Of a DNA stretch of 64,000 nucleotides, positions 33,480-42,961 are shown piece after piece (the stretch's first letter is position 1; every line of letters starts with the position of its first letter). The translations under genes were made by a program, and so were the position numbers. The stretch spans positions 1 through 64,000 of the forward strand of contig JAHDQY010000004.1 of the NCBI GenBank assembly GCA_018433595.1. The letters are read 5' to 3'. The notes under the pieces were generated by a model. That model was not told the origin of the DNA. It saw only the letters and a program-made list of their open reading frames with translations, and ran no database searches. The DNA comes from Synergistales bacterium (GTDB lineage Bacteria > Synergistota > Synergistia > Synergistales > Aminithiophilaceae).

Positions 33480-34184
33480 ATGGAGGGCATTAGAGTAAGG
33501 CCAATCCGCTGGAAGGCGATCCTCATGGATCTGGAGGGGACTCTTCTTTCCGTTTCCTACGTGCGAGAGACTCTTTTCCCCTATGCCAAGGCTCACATGG
33601 CCCGTTTTTTGGCTGAACGAGGAGACCGAGAGGAAGTATGGCCTCTTCTCAAGGAGGCCCGTCGTCTTCTCGGAGATCCCCGCATGTCCAAAGAGAACCT
33701 TATTGAGGGCCTCCTCAGGTGGATTGACGAGGATCGAAAGTATGCTCCCTTGAAGTTGATCCAGACGCTTATCTGGGAAGAAGGCTATTTCAGCGGTGAA
33801 TTGAGGGCTCCCTTCTATGCTGATGTCAAGGGGTGCCTCGAAGTCTGGAAAGAGGCGGGGCTGGCCCTGTACATCTTTTCCGCCTGTGCCGTCCGAGCCC
33901 AGAAACTGCATCTGACTTTCAGCACCGATGGAGATCTGGGGGAGCTCATTTCGGGCCATTTCGACGTCCGATTCGGATCGAAGAAAGAGCCTCTTTCCTA
34001 TGCCAAGATCGCCCAGGCCACAGGACATCAGGTCGGAGATTTCCTTTTCCTCTCCGACGACGCGGGCGAAGTCGAGGCTGCCCTGGCCGCGGGCTTTGCC
34101 GTGCTTCGCGTTGATCGGTGCGGTGAGCCTCGATCGGGTGTCATTGCCGATCTCTGCGGAATCTCCGGGCAGGCCACGCTTTAA
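33480..34184 (+). CDS. MtnC-like HAD phosphatase (enolase-phosphatase E1 family)
   Basis: The 234-residue protein is closest in pattern to the acireductone synthase (MtnC) branch of HAD phosphatases: AILMDLEGTLLSVSYVRETLFPYA carries the nucleophile Asp in a DLEGT motif, then LYIFSACAVRAQKLHLTFS and FLFLSDDAGEVEAALAAGF. MtnC acts in methionine salvage. No other salvage gene is in the window, so a different phosphatase role is possible. It is convergent with rpoN and overlaps its 3' end by four bases. Confidence 0.78.
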   Translation: MEGIRVRPIRWKAILMDLEGTLLSVSYVRETLFPYAKAHMARFLAERGDREEVWPLLKEARRLLGDPRMSKENLIEGLLRWIDEDRKYAPLKLIQTLIWEEGYFSGELRAPFYADVKGCLEVWKEAGLALYIFSACAVRAQKLHLTFSTDGDLGELISGHFDVRFGSKKEPLSYAKIAQATGHQVGDFLFLSDDAGEVEAALAAGFAVLRVDRCGEPRSGVIADLCGISGQATL

Positions 34185-35404
34185 AAGGGCTTTTTGCTCT
34201 TTTTGCCTTTCAACGCTTTCCCGTGCCAGGCCGCTGTTCGGCGGGGGATATCCAGCTCTCGTGCGATGGCGGCATAGCTTTTCCCTTCGGCCATCCCCTG
34301 AAGAAGAGTCTTCCGGAGGCTGGCCACGGAGATGTCCGGGCGGGATCGCAGGGGTCTGGAGAAGAGAGCGGCCAGCGGAAGTGTTCCCGATGATGAAAGG
34401 GCCCAGGTGGAAACGCTAGTCCGCTGAATCGTCGAGGAGTGAAGTCCCAGCTCTGAGGCTGCCTCTTCCAGGATCAACGGCGAGGGAGCCTCTTGCCTTT
34501 TCAGGAGATAGCCTTTCTGGTGATTCGCCAGAAAGAGCGCCAGCCGGAGCTTGGTGCGGTAGCGGCGGGCCAGGAGGCCAAGAGTTTCTTGAAAATCCGC
34601 CCAGGCGGGGCGGAGGCTCTCTTCCATCAGCCAGGGCAGCATCTTTTCGTCGAGGACAAGCCGGGGCAGATTCTCTTCGATGAGCCGGACCCGGATGGCT
34701 CCCCCTTCTTCTGCAAAGAGGATTTCCGGGGTGAGGAGCTCTTTGGAGCTGAAAGCACGGCCAGGGTGAGGGTCGAGGCTGCGCAGCTCTCCCAGCGCCG
34801 AAGCCAGATCTGAGCCGGAAAGGCCAAGAATTTTTGCCGCCGCTTGGATTTCCCCTTTTTCCAGCAGGCTTCGTCCTTGGGTAAGGAGGAGCCAGGACAG
34901 TCCTGCGGTCCTGCCCTGACGACGAAGCTGAATGAGAAGACAGTCGAACAGGTCCCGGGCGAAGAAGCCTGGTGGGTCGACCCAGTCTTGGAGAGATTGC
35001 AGCGTCTCTTGGGCTTCGGTTTCGTTTTCCTTGAGGAAACGGGCGAGCTCTTCAAGAGAAACATTGAGGTAGCCCCGATCATCAAGTCTCTCCAGAAGTC
35101 CTTCGACGATTCCTGCCGGTTGTCGCACCAAGGGGGGGCAGATCTGAAGCTGAGGACGAAGATGATCGTCCATCGTTATCGGCGCCGGGAGCCATTCTTC
35201 CCACCCCTCCTGGAGGGGAGCCGCTCTTGAGGGGGCTGTGGCGATCTGGCAGAAAGGATTGTCCGCCAGGCGGCGGCGAAGCTCCTCTTCCAGGTGATCT
35301 GCCGGCAAGGTGAGGATTTGAAGTCCGGCGATAAGGCGGGGGAGGGGGAGAAGCCTTGTCTCAAGAGAGGAAACGAGACGGTGTCCAAGGTCCTCCCATT
35401 TCAT
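34181..35404 (-). CDS. rpoN: RNA polymerase sigma-54 factor (divergent C-terminus)
   Basis: Sigma-54 directs RNA polymerase to -24/-12 promoters together with enhancer-binding ATPases. The 407-residue protein has an N-terminal Leu-rich activator region (LPRLIAGLQILTLPADHLEEELRRRLADNP), the core-binding region (LKENETEAQETLQSL, DPPGFFARDLFDCLLIQLRRQG), and the helix-turn-helix SELGLHSSTIQRTSVSTW. The RpoN box, normally ARRTVAKYRE, reads PRRTAAWHGK here, an unusual change in the -24 recognition helix. The protein is shorter than E. coli RpoN (477). It is divergent from htrA. Confidence 0.82.
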   Translation of the reverse strand: MKWEDLGHRLVSSLETRLLPLPRLIAGLQILTLPADHLEEELRRRLADNPFCQIATAPSRAAPLQEGWEEWLPAPITMDDHLRPQLQICPPLVRQPAGIVEGLLERLDDRGYLNVSLEELARFLKENETEAQETLQSLQDWVDPPGFFARDLFDCLLIQLRRQGRTAGLSWLLLTQGRSLLEKGEIQAAAKILGLSGSDLASALGELRSLDPHPGRAFSSKELLTPEILFAEEGGAIRVRLIEENLPRLVLDEKMLPWLMEESLRPAWADFQETLGLLARRYRTKLRLALFLANHQKGYLLKRQEAPSPLILEEAASELGLHSSTIQRTSVSTWALSSSGTLPLAALFSRPLRSRPDISVASLRKTLLQGMAEGKSYAAIARELDIPRRTAAWHGKALKGKKSKKPF

Positions 35405-35626
35405 GATGTCGCCTTGTGATGCGGCAAGATATGACGGGTTCCGCCGCCGATGATTTTCTCGAACGGGCCGACCGAGCGGATAGGCGGTCTGTCTGTAAAA
35501 AGAGGCCTGACTTTCATGACGATACCTCCTGGTGGCGGCAACGGTTTTTGGTCGGTAAAAAAACCGATGTTCCCTGTCGCGATCACGATTATGATACCCT
35601 TGACAATCAGATGGAGGTGATCTCTG

Positions 35627-37018
35627 TTGAAAACAAGAAACGTCAATCCCCTTAAAGCGTTGAGTCTGCTCTTCGTGATGGCAGCGTCGAGCCTTGTGTT
35701 ATCAGGAGTTGCGGCAGCCCAGGATCCCTTTACAGGCAACCCGGTGGCTGCGATCGCCGAGAAGGCTTCTCCCGCCGTTGTCAATATCGATACCGAAGCG
35801 ATGGTGAGGCGCTCCTTTTCTCCCTTTGCGGAAGACCCCTTTTTCCGCCGTTTTTTCGGCGAGGAATTCGAAAACTTTTCCCGTATCGTTCCCATGAGGG
35901 GCAAAGGGTCGGGGTTCATCGTTACCGATGACGGCTACATCATCACCAACAACCATGTCGTGCAGGGCGCGGACAAGATCAGCGTTTCCCTCAGCGACGG
36001 GCGGACTTTCGAGGCCAAACCCGTGGGGCGCGACCCGACCTTTGACCTGGCCGTGGTCAAGATCGAGGCCAAAGAGCTGCCGACGCTGGAGCTGGGCGAG
36101 TCCGAGAAGGCCGCCGTAGGGGAGTGGGTCGTCGCCATCGGCAATCCTTACGGTTTCGAACACAGTGTCACCGTCGGCGTCCTATCGGCCAAGAACCGCT
36201 CCGTTCATGCCGGGGACATCAACTTCGACGGCTTCCTCCAGACCGACGCCGCCATCAATCCCGGCAACAGCGGTGGCCCTCTCCTCAACCTCGAAGGGCA
36301 GGTCATCGGCATCAACACGGCGATCGTCCCTTACGCGCAGGGTATCGGTTTTGCTATCCCTGTCGATATGGCCAAGGACGTTCTCAACGATCTGATCCGT
36401 TTCGGCAAGGTCAACCGGGGGTGGCTCGGCGTTTACATCCAGCCGCTGACGAGAGAATTCGCGGAGACCTACCGTTTTGAGGGAGAAAAAGGAGCCGTCG
36501 TCGCCGACGTCGTTCCCGGTTCCCCTGCCGACAGAAGCGGCATCATGCGGGGGGATGTCATCGTTTCCATCAACGGCAAGAAAGTTGAAAACCACCAGGA
36601 TGTCTCTTCGCTTGTCCGCCGTCAGCTGGCCAGCGATACCATAAGAGTGGAAATCGTTCGAGGCGGAACGAAAAAAAACATTGACGTCAAGCTGGATGAG
36701 ATCCCCGGTCAGATCCTCCAGACGGAAAAGGTCACGAAGCTGATCGAGAAGATGGGAATCGAAGTGTCGTCGATTACGAAGGAATTGCAGCAGGAGTTCA
36801 AGTTGCCCGGCGATGAAGGAGCTGTCGTTTCCAAGGTGGTTCCGGGGTTGCCGGCAGACCGGCTGGGCTTGCGTCGAGGTGATTTGATCCTGGAGATTAA
36901 CGGCGTCAAGGTAAAGGGCGCTCAATCCCTGGAGGAAAGTTTTTCAAGCCAGGACAAGGCCGTTGTCCTTCTGATTTGGCGGGAAGGGCGGACGTTCTTC
37001 GTCTCCATGCGCATCTAA
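35627..37018 (+). CDS. htrA: Periplasmic serine protease HtrA/DegP family
   Basis: HtrA proteases degrade or refold damaged envelope proteins. The 463-residue protein has a signal peptide (residues 1-30), a trypsin-like domain with triad His110 (NNHVV), Asp140 (TFDLAVVKI) and Ser215 (NPGNSGGPL), and two PDZ domains (about residues 260-350 and 375-460). The start is a TTG at 35627, fixed by the perfect site GGAGGTGATC (35613-35622) six bases upstream. It ends at a long palindrome shared with the convergent histidine kinase, so it sits beside a two-component system as htrA genes do in CssRS- and CpxAR-type envelope stress systems. Confidence 0.94.
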   Translation: MKTRNVNPLKALSLLFVMAASSLVLSGVAAAQDPFTGNPVAAIAEKASPAVVNIDTEAMVRRSFSPFAEDPFFRRFFGEEFENFSRIVPMRGKGSGFIVTDDGYIITNNHVVQGADKISVSLSDGRTFEAKPVGRDPTFDLAVVKIEAKELPTLELGESEKAAVGEWVVAIGNPYGFEHSVTVGVLSAKNRSVHAGDINFDGFLQTDAAINPGNSGGPLLNLEGQVIGINTAIVPYAQGIGFAIPVDMAKDVLNDLIRFGKVNRGWLGVYIQPLTREFAETYRFEGEKGAVVADVVPGSPADRSGIMRGDVIVSINGKKVENHQDVSSLVRRQLASDTIRVEIVRGGTKKNIDVKLDEIPGQILQTEKVTKLIEKMGIEVSSITKELQQEFKLPGDEGAVVSKVVPGLPADRLGLRRGDLILEINGVKVKGAQSLEESFSSQDKAVVLLIWREGRTFFVSMRI

Positions 37019-37021
37019 GAT

Positions 37022-37072
37022 CGGTCAGCAAAGGAGCGCCTCGAATTTCTCAAGGCGCTCCTTTGCTGACCG
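37022..37072. terminator. Long palindromic terminator between htrA and the histidine kinase gene
   Basis: Perfect 20-base arms (37022-37041 and 37053-37072) with an 11-base loop; a further T-G pair extends the stem. It separates the convergent htrA and histidine kinase genes. No T-tract follows on either side. Confidence 0.75.
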
Positions 37073-37085
37073 GTGCCGCCTCCGG

Positions 37086-38633
37086 TTAGGCAGGGTTCTC
37101 CTCTTCCGCCTGAGGCAATCCCATCCGGTACTCTTCAAGAGTTTTTCTGTCGAGAGGGAAAAGCAACCTGAAGGTCGATCCCTTATCGAGAGCGGAATCG
37201 ATCTCCATTTTGGCCCTGTGAAGCTGGGCTACTCGGTGGACGAGGGTCAAACCCAGACCGTAGCCGGGTGTGGCGCGGGATCGATCGGCACGCCAGAAAC
37301 GATCGAAGCAGCGCTGAACCCCTTCCGCATCCATTCCTGGACCGCTGTCCCAGACTTCCAGGATGGCGTGGTTCTTTTCCTCGTCGGAGTGAGTCCGCAT
37401 GCCCAGGTCCTTTCCTTCAGGAGTGTACTTGCTGGCATTGTCGAGCAGGTTGGTCGCCAAGCGGAGAATAAGGCCCTGTCTCCCCCGGAGAGGTGCCAAG
37501 TCGAGGTTGAGGTGAAGTTTCTGCTTGCGCTTGGCCAAGATGGGGGCCATGTTGTCGGCCACGTCCTCGGCGATGAGGCATAAGTCGACGTCGTCGGGAT
37601 CCTCCACTCCCGAAAGGGCGTCAAGACGGGCCAGCTCCAGGAGTACCTCCACCATATTCTGCATGTTGGCCACCTGTTTGCTGATTTCGCCGAAGCTTTT
37701 CCGGTAATAGTCGGGATCTCGTTCCTTGAGGAGAGAGACTTCAATCTTGCCCCTGATAACGGCGATGGGCGTCCGCAGTTCGTGGCTTACGTCGGAGGTG
37801 AACTGCTTCAGCTGCTGTACTGACCGCTCCAGCTTGTTCAACATCTCATTAAGATGAAGGGCCAGCTCCGAAATCTCCCGATCTTTCCCCTCGAAGGGAA
37901 GGCGGAGGTCCAGGTTGTCGATGCTCACCTGCGAGATGAAGGCATTGATCGTCGTCAGAGGTTCCATGGCTCGAACGGCGGCGCCGTAGCCGAGGAAGAG
38001 GGCCGCCAGCCCTGCGATGGCTGCCGTGATGACCATGACGTAGGCGATTTGGGAGCGGGCTGCGAGGAAGTTGTCGAGGGACATTCCGACGACGACGTAA
38101 TAACTTCGAGTGGGAAGGCGGATCTCTTGCCAGGTGACTCGGATCAGGGAGCGGCCCGGCGGCTGGTACCAGGGCATGAGCCAGAGGTGGCGGGGGGCGA
38201 AATCCTGTTCCAGCAGATTGACTGTCTGCGGCTGCTGACCCTGGCGTAGCAGCCTGCTGACCAGAACGGGCGACAGGGCGAAGCCGGGATGGAGCTTCCC
38301 TGACCCTCCGACATGAGCGTTCAGCCCCTCGTCATAGATCTGAAAGTCGAGATGAAGGAGGCTCCAGGTGCCTCTCAGGAGCAGGTATTCTTCGCTGTCG
38401 ATAAAGAAGATCCCTTGCGTAGCCAGATGGAAGGCAACGCGCGATGAGGACTCTTCCAGAGAGCGGTTCATGCTGTCGATCTGGAAATAGGTGAAAAACG
38501 CCAAAACGGCACCGCCGAAGCCAACGACGAGACCGAGGAGAATGAAGCAGTAGTAGAGAGTCATCTTGAAGCGAAAGGAGCGGAGGTGAAACGGGCCCCA
38601 CCTCCGCCGCCTTGTCAAGGGAACGTTTTTCAT
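37086..38633 (-). CDS. Two-component sensor histidine kinase
   Basis: The 515-residue protein has two membrane helices (about residues 25-50 and 193-215) around a periplasmic sensing domain, a HAMP linker, a HisKA domain with the phospho-acceptor His284 in SDVSHELRTPIAVIRG, and a HATPase domain (LATNLLDNASKYTPEG for the N box, EVWDSGPGMDAEG for G1, and GYGLGLTLVHRVA for G2). The layout is that of CusS/BaeS-like envelope sensors. The response regulator gene lies 36 bp upstream on the same strand. Neighbouring htrA suggests that the signal is envelope stress. Confidence 0.92.
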   Translation of the reverse strand: MKNVPLTRRRRWGPFHLRSFRFKMTLYYCFILLGLVVGFGGAVLAFFTYFQIDSMNRSLEESSSRVAFHLATQGIFFIDSEEYLLLRGTWSLLHLDFQIYDEGLNAHVGGSGKLHPGFALSPVLVSRLLRQGQQPQTVNLLEQDFAPRHLWLMPWYQPPGRSLIRVTWQEIRLPTRSYYVVVGMSLDNFLAARSQIAYVMVITAAIAGLAALFLGYGAAVRAMEPLTTINAFISQVSIDNLDLRLPFEGKDREISELALHLNEMLNKLERSVQQLKQFTSDVSHELRTPIAVIRGKIEVSLLKERDPDYYRKSFGEISKQVANMQNMVEVLLELARLDALSGVEDPDDVDLCLIAEDVADNMAPILAKRKQKLHLNLDLAPLRGRQGLILRLATNLLDNASKYTPEGKDLGMRTHSDEEKNHAILEVWDSGPGMDAEGVQRCFDRFWRADRSRATPGYGLGLTLVHRVAQLHRAKMEIDSALDKGSTFRLLFPLDRKTLEEYRMGLPQAEEENPA

Positions 38634-38669
38634 CAGTGGGGATGAACGACGTCGATCCTTCAGGGTGTC

Positions 38670-39350
38670 TTAGTCGTATTCCGGGCAGGAGACCTTGTAC
38701 CCGACGCCTCGAACGGTGATGACGATCGTATCGAGGTTGAAGGGACGCAGCTTGTCTCTCAGATACTTGACGTGGACGTCGACGACATTGCTTGTTCCGT
38801 CGTACTCTTTCTGCCAGACGTGGGCGATGACCCGGTCCCGGGTGAAGACCTGGTTCTCGTAGCGCATGAGGAGTTCCAGAATGTCGAATTCGCGGCGGCG
38901 CAGGGGGATGATCTCCTCGCCTACGCGACACTCCCGGGCGACGGGGTCCAGGACGAGGGGGCCGCACTTGAGGAGAGGGCGCTTCTGTTCGGAACGCCTG
39001 CGAATGAGGGCGTGTACGCGGGCGATCAGCTCTCTGAAATCGAAAGGCTTGACCAGATAGTCATCGGCGCCCCTGTTGAGGCCTTCGACTCGGTCATCGA
39101 CGGTATCCTTGGCCGTCAGCATGATGACGGGCGTGTCTTTCCCCTCCTCACGCAGCTTCTCGACCGTTTGAAAGCCATCGATGCCGGGCAACATGATGTC
39201 GACGATGAGACAGTCGTAGTCGGTGGCTCTGCCCTTGGCCAAGCCCTCTTCACCGTCGTAGGCGCTGTCGACGGCGAACCCGTTTTCGCTGAAGCCTTCG
39301 GCGAGAACCTCGACGAGGTCCTTGTTATCCTCGATGATCAAAATTTTCAT
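38670..39350 (-). CDS. OmpR/PhoB family response regulator
   Basis: The 226-residue protein has a receiver domain with acidic pocket Glu7/Asp8, phospho-acceptor Asp51 (LIVDIMLPGIDG) and Lys in DDYLVKPFDFRELIARV, then a winged-helix DNA-binding domain (RREFDILELLMRYENQVFTRD, NVVDVHVKYLRDKL, TVRGVGYKV). The ATG at 39350 follows AAGGAG at nine bases; the frame is open further upstream but not coding. It is transcribed with the histidine kinase from the promoter at 39411-39439. Confidence 0.94.
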   Translation of the reverse strand: MKILIIEDNKDLVEVLAEGFSENGFAVDSAYDGEEGLAKGRATDYDCLIVDIMLPGIDGFQTVEKLREEGKDTPVIMLTAKDTVDDRVEGLNRGADDYLVKPFDFRELIARVHALIRRRSEQKRPLLKCGPLVLDPVARECRVGEEIIPLRRREFDILELLMRYENQVFTRDRVIAHVWQKEYDGTSNVVDVHVKYLRDKLRPFNLDTIVITVRGVGYKVSCPEYD

Positions 39351-39410
39351 CGTCAATCGCTCCTTCTTGACATCTTTTAAGGGTAAAGCCGTCAGGGTTG
39401 TGCTATTCCA

Positions 39411-39439
39411 ATTAAACCACACTGATGAGGCAATGTCGA
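39411..39439 (-). promoter_or_regulatory. Promoter of the two-component operon
   Basis: On the minus strand TCGACA (complement of 39434-39439) is separated by 17 bp from TTTAAT (complement of 39411-39416). Five of six bases match the consensus in each box. The start codon of the response regulator lies about 60 bp downstream. Confidence 0.5.
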
Positions 39440-39466
39440 GCACAACATTAGCTCTGATTCTCTCCG

Positions 39467-39496
39467 TTGCCTCATGTCGCCTTTTGGTGCTAAAAT
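39467..39496 (+). promoter_or_regulatory. Promoter of rpsO
   Basis: TTGCCT (39467-39472) is separated by 18 bp from TAAAAT (39491-39496). This places the transcript start near 39503 and gives rpsO a leader of about 70 nt, long enough for S15 autoregulation, though I see no specific S15 target. Confidence 0.5.
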
Positions 39497-39575
39497 GCAT
39501 CTGACCCAAGACTCGGTGGCTCGCTTTTGTGCGCTCCACTTGGTTTCGGGATCTGAGGACATGAGGTGAAAGATG

Positions 39576-39848
39576 ATGTTGAATGCCGATAAGGAGACCA
39601 AGCAGAACCTGATCTCCGAGTATAAGACCCATGAGACCGACACGGGGTCGCCGGAGGTTCAGGTGGCCCTGTTGACGTACCGGATTCGGGAGCTGACGGA
39701 GCATCTCAAGATCCACAAAAAGGACTTCCACTCCCGGAGGGGACTCCTGAAAATGGTCGGTCGTCGTCGCAAGCTGCTCAATTACCTGAAGGAAAACGAT
39801 TTCGGCCGTTACCAGAACCTGATCCAGCGGCTGGGACTTCGTCACTAA
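39576..39848 (+). CDS. rpsO: 30S ribosomal protein S15
   Basis: S15 binds 16S rRNA early in small-subunit assembly. The 90-residue protein shows the family signature [54 protein letters not shown]. Two ATG codons in tandem (39573 and 39576) follow GAGGTGA (39563-39569); the second has better spacing. An intrinsic terminator follows, then pnp. The rpsO-pnp order is conserved widely. Confidence 0.96.
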   Translation: MLNADKETKQNLISEYKTHETDTGSPEVQVALLTYRIRELTEHLKIHKKDFHSRRGLLKMVGRRRKLLNYLKENDFGRYQNLIQRLGLRH

Positions 39849-39861
39849 GGAGTAATGAAGA

Positions 39862-39892
39862 AACCGGGCTCGTCATTGAGCCCGGTTTTTTT
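39862..39892 (+). terminator. Intrinsic terminator after rpsO
   Basis: AACCGGGCTC (39862-39871) pairs perfectly with GAGCCCGGTT (39878-39887) around a 6-base loop, followed by a run of T. It may allow partial read-through into pnp. Confidence 0.9.
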
Positions 39893-39993
39893 GATGGCGC
39901 GGCGAAGAAAAGAAGCATCTGGCGGCCTCTCTGTGCTATCCTTAGAAACGTGCAAAGAAGGAAGAGATGAAACCGAGGAGGAGCGAAAAGACA

Positions 39994-42285
39994 ATGATTC
40001 ATAACTACTCGCTGGACGTCAGCGGCCTCGACATGAATATCGAGACCGGCTATCTGGCCAAGCAGGCGAACGGTGCCGTCCGCATCAGCTATGGAGAGAC
40101 GGTCATCCTCGTTACGGCCTGCGTGACGGAAAAGCCCCGGGAGGGGCTGGACTTCTTCCCGCTTCTTGTCGATTACGAGGAGCGGTATTACTCGGCCGGC
40201 AAGATTCCCGGGGGGTTCATCAAACGCGAAGGGCGCCCTGCCGAGACGGCTATTATCGGTGCCCGTGTCATCGACCGTTCCATCCGCTCCCTTTTCGATG
40301 AGAGAATGCGCAACGATGTCCATGTCGTTGCGACGGTTCTTTCAGTGGATCAGATCAATACGCCCAGCGTTCTGGCGATCAACGGTGCTTCGACGGCCCT
40401 GATGATTTCCGATATCCCCTGGGGAGGCCCTGTCGGCGCCGTTCGGGTCGGGTGCATCGATGGGGCCTTGGTCATCAACCCGGCGGAGCAGGCCATGGCC
40501 GACAGCACCTTGGATCTTACCGTATCGGGCCATCTTGAAGGGATCACCATGGTGGAAGCGGGAGCGCGGGAGGTCTCTGAATCGCTTCTTGCCGATGCCC
40601 TTGAGCTGGCCCACGAAGAGATCAAAAAAATCTGCCGGCTTCAGCTTAAGATTCGCGAGGAGATCGGCAAGCCGAAGTTCGAGTTTATTCCGCCCGCGAC
40701 GATGCCCGAGATCGACCGTTGGATTGAGGCACACCTGGCCTCCGCCATCCGTGAGGCTGTACTGATTCACGCAAAACAGGCTCGGGGCGCCGCCGTTGAG
40801 GCCGTCAAGCTTGAGGCCGTCGAGCATTTTGCCGACGCCTACCCTGATTCGAAGCGTTACATCAGTGATGTCGTCGATGGGCTTGTCAAAAAGATCATGC
40901 GCAGGGTCGTCGTCGAGGAGCATCTCCGCGCCGATGGCAGGGCCATGGATGAGGTCCGTCCCATCTCCTGCGAGGTCGGCGTTTTACCCCGGACTCACGG
41001 TTCGGCCGTCTTTACTCGTGGAGAGACCCAAGCTCTTGTGACGGCCACGTTGGGCATGATGGGCAACGACGATCAGATCCTTGACGGCATCAAGCTTGAT
41101 GAGCCGCCGAAAAAATTCATGCTTCACTATAACTTCCCGCCCTATTCCGTCGGGGAGGTTCGCCCCATGAGAGGGCCGGGGCGCCGCGAGATCGGCCACG
41201 GAGCCTTGGCCGAGCGCGCCGTTCGGGCCATGATGCCTTCGGATGACGCCTATCCCTACGTTGTTCGCGTCGTCTCCGACATTCTCGAATCGAACGGCTC
41301 CAGCTCCATGGCTTCCGTCTGCGGCGCTTCCCTCGCCATCATGGATGCCGGGGTCCCCCTGGCCAAACCCGTCGCCGGGATCGCCATGGGGCTCATCAAG
41401 GAAGGAGATGCCGTCGAGATCCTTACCGACATCCAGGGGTTGGAGGATCATTACGGTGACATGGATTTCAAGGTGACCGGAACTCGTGACGGCGTTACGG
41501 CTCTCCAGATGGACAACAAGGCGGGAGGCATCACTCGGGCGATTCTCGAACGGGCGCTGAATCAGGCGCGCGATGCGCGCTTCCACATCCTTGACTGTAT
41601 GGAAAACACCTTAAAGGAGCCTCGCGAGGAGATGTCGCCCCACGCACCGCGGATCTACACGATGCAGATCAGCGTTGACCGCATTCGTGACGTCATCGGT
41701 CCTGGCGGCAAGATCATCCGCAAGATCATCCAGGACACGGGGTGCAAGATCGACGTTGAGGACGACGGTCGCATCTTTATCGCCTCGCCCTGTTCGGACA
41801 AGGCTCAGGAGGCGATCAGTCAGATTCATGACCTGACTCGCGATGTCGAGCCCGGTGAAGTCTTTTACGGCAAGGTGACGCGGCTCATGAACTTCGGGGC
41901 CTTTGTCGAGGTTCTGCCCGGCAAGGAGGGGCTGCTTCACGTCAGTGAAGTCAGCACTCATCACGTTCCCAAGCTGGATGAGATCCTTCAGCCCGGAGAC
42001 CAGGTGCTCGTCGTCGTCAAGGAGATCGATGAACTGTCGCGGGTCAATCTCTCGCGGCGGCGCGTCTACGTCGACCGCCGGGCCGAACTGGAGGCTGACG
42101 AGGCCTGGAAGGAGATCTTCGCCGCCGAAGATGCGCGCGAGGCCATCATTGCGGAGAAGTCTGCCGCCGGCGGCGGTCGACCTGCTCCGCGGCGTGACGG
42201 GGATCGCCCCAGTCGTGACGGTGATCGTCCCCATCGCGGCGGAGATCGAGGCCGTTCCGGCGGCGGTCGGCGCCCTCGGGAGTAG
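39994..42285 (+). CDS. pnp: Polyribonucleotide nucleotidyltransferase (PNPase)
   Basis: PNPase degrades RNA from the 3' end using phosphate. The 763-residue protein has two RNase PH domains (residues about 10-215 and 310-540; [15 protein letters not shown] and [18 protein letters not shown] mark the second) joined by a helical domain, then a KH domain ([26 protein letters not shown]), an S1 domain ([32 protein letters not shown]), and an Arg/Gly/Asp-rich tail with RDGDRP repeats. The ATG at 39994 follows GAGGAGGAG; the ATG at 39967 lacks a site. The dut gene follows after four bases. Confidence 0.96.
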   Translation: MIHNYSLDVSGLDMNIETGYLAKQANGAVRISYGETVILVTACVTEKPREGLDFFPLLVDYEERYYSAGKIPGGFIKREGRPAETAIIGARVIDRSIRSLFDERMRNDVHVVATVLSVDQINTPSVLAINGASTALMISDIPWGGPVGAVRVGCIDGALVINPAEQAMADSTLDLTVSGHLEGITMVEAGAREVSESLLADALELAHEEIKKICRLQLKIREEIGKPKFEFIPPATMPEIDRWIEAHLASAIREAVLIHAKQARGAAVEAVKLEAVEHFADAYPDSKRYISDVVDGLVKKIMRRVVVEEHLRADGRAMDEVRPISCEVGVLPRTHGSAVFTRGETQALVTATLGMMGNDDQILDGIKLDEPPKKFMLHYNFPPYSVGEVRPMRGPGRREIGHGALAERAVRAMMPSDDAYPYVVRVVSDILESNGSSSMASVCGASLAIMDAGVPLAKPVAGIAMGLIKEGDAVEILTDIQGLEDHYGDMDFKVTGTRDGVTALQMDNKAGGITRAILERALNQARDARFHILDCMENTLKEPREEMSPHAPRIYTMQISVDRIRDVIGPGGKIIRKIIQDTGCKIDVEDDGRIFIASPCSDKAQEAISQIHDLTRDVEPGEVFYGKVTRLMNFGAFVEVLPGKEGLLHVSEVSTHHVPKLDEILQPGDQVLVVVKEIDELSRVNLSRRRVYVDRRAELEADEAWKEIFAAEDAREAIIAEKSAAGGGRPAPRRDGDRPSRDGDRPHRGGDRGRSGGGRRPRE

Positions 42286-42289
42286 TCTC

Positions 42290-42730
42290 TTGGATAAGGT
42301 CCTCGTCAAAATGCGCCGCACGGAGGCGGCCCAAAAACTGCCGTCTCCGTCTTATGCCACGGCCGAGTCGGCCGGAGCCGATTTGGCGGCGGCGGAGTCC
42401 TGTCTGGTCCTTCCCGGCGAGCGCCGTCTCGTCGGGACGGGCGTCTTCCTTGAGATCCCCCGTGGCTGTGAAATCCAGGTGCGCCCCAGGAGCGGTCTGG
42501 CCTTGCGCCACGGCGTGACGGTTCTCAATTCGCCGGGCACCATCGATAGCGATTATCGGGGTGAGATCAAGGTCATCATCGTCAATCACGGATCGGAGCC
42601 CTTCCGGATCGAGCCTGGTGACAGAATCGCCCAGATGGTTCTCCAGCCTGTCCTGACCATGGACTTCCTGGAAGAGGGGGAACTTTCCGAGACGGAACGA
42701 GGGGCCGGCGGTTTCGGAAGCACCGGCTGA
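42290..42730 (+). CDS. dut: Deoxyuridine 5'-triphosphate nucleotidohydrolase
   Basis: dUTPase splits dUTP to dUMP and keeps uracil out of DNA. The 146-residue protein has the conserved motifs in order: SAGADLAA (1), RSGLALRHG (2), [18 protein letters not shown] (3), [10 protein letters not shown] (4) and [10 protein letters not shown] (5). The start is a TTG at 42290 with CGGGAG before it; the resulting N-terminus aligns with family members, whereas an ATG at 42311 would remove the first strand. It lies four bases after pnp and ends at a long palindrome. Confidence 0.93.
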   Translation: MDKVLVKMRRTEAAQKLPSPSYATAESAGADLAAAESCLVLPGERRLVGTGVFLEIPRGCEIQVRPRSGLALRHGVTVLNSPGTIDSDYRGEIKVIIVNHGSEPFRIEPGDRIAQMVLQPVLTMDFLEEGELSETERGAGGFGSTG

Positions 42731-42745
42731 CAGGTCCGACCCTTG

Positions 42746-42797
42746 CAGGACAAAAAGGGGAGAGGGGGCGACAGCCCCCTCTCCCCTTTTTGTCCTG
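42746..42797. terminator. 52-bp palindromic terminator after dut
   Basis: Perfect 24-base arms (42746-42769 and 42774-42797) with the loop GACA. Runs of A and T are built into the stem, so a T-tract forms part of the right arm. It lies between dut and the convergent metS gene and can act in both directions. Confidence 0.85.
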
Positions 42798-42825
42798 TCT
42801 CGTCGTAGGCTCTAAAAATACTCCG

Positions 42826-42930
42826 CTATTCCTTTTGCTTGGCTTCCTGGGCCTGCATCGTTCTCCAGACGCACCAGCCGAAACCGCCGAAGGCGGTAAG
42901 CAAGATGATAACCATGTTGAGCTTCCACAT
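42826..42930 (-). CDS. MetS family NSS transporter small subunit (34 residues)
   Basis: On the minus strand the ATG at 42930, preceded by AAGGAGG at seven bases, opens a 34-codon gene: MWKLNMVIILLTAFGGFGW, then CVWRTMQAQEAKQKE. One membrane helix with a GGFGWC centre and a charged tail is the pattern of MetS-type small subunits, which accompany NSS-family sodium/amino-acid symporters (MetP in Corynebacterium). It is intact, although the large NSS gene just upstream (42962-43663) is a pseudogene. Confidence 0.75.
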   Translation of the reverse strand: MWKLNMVIILLTAFGGFGWCVWRTMQAQEAKQKE

Positions 42931-42961
42931 GAGTCATTCCTCCTTCAGGATGGCGATCAGC

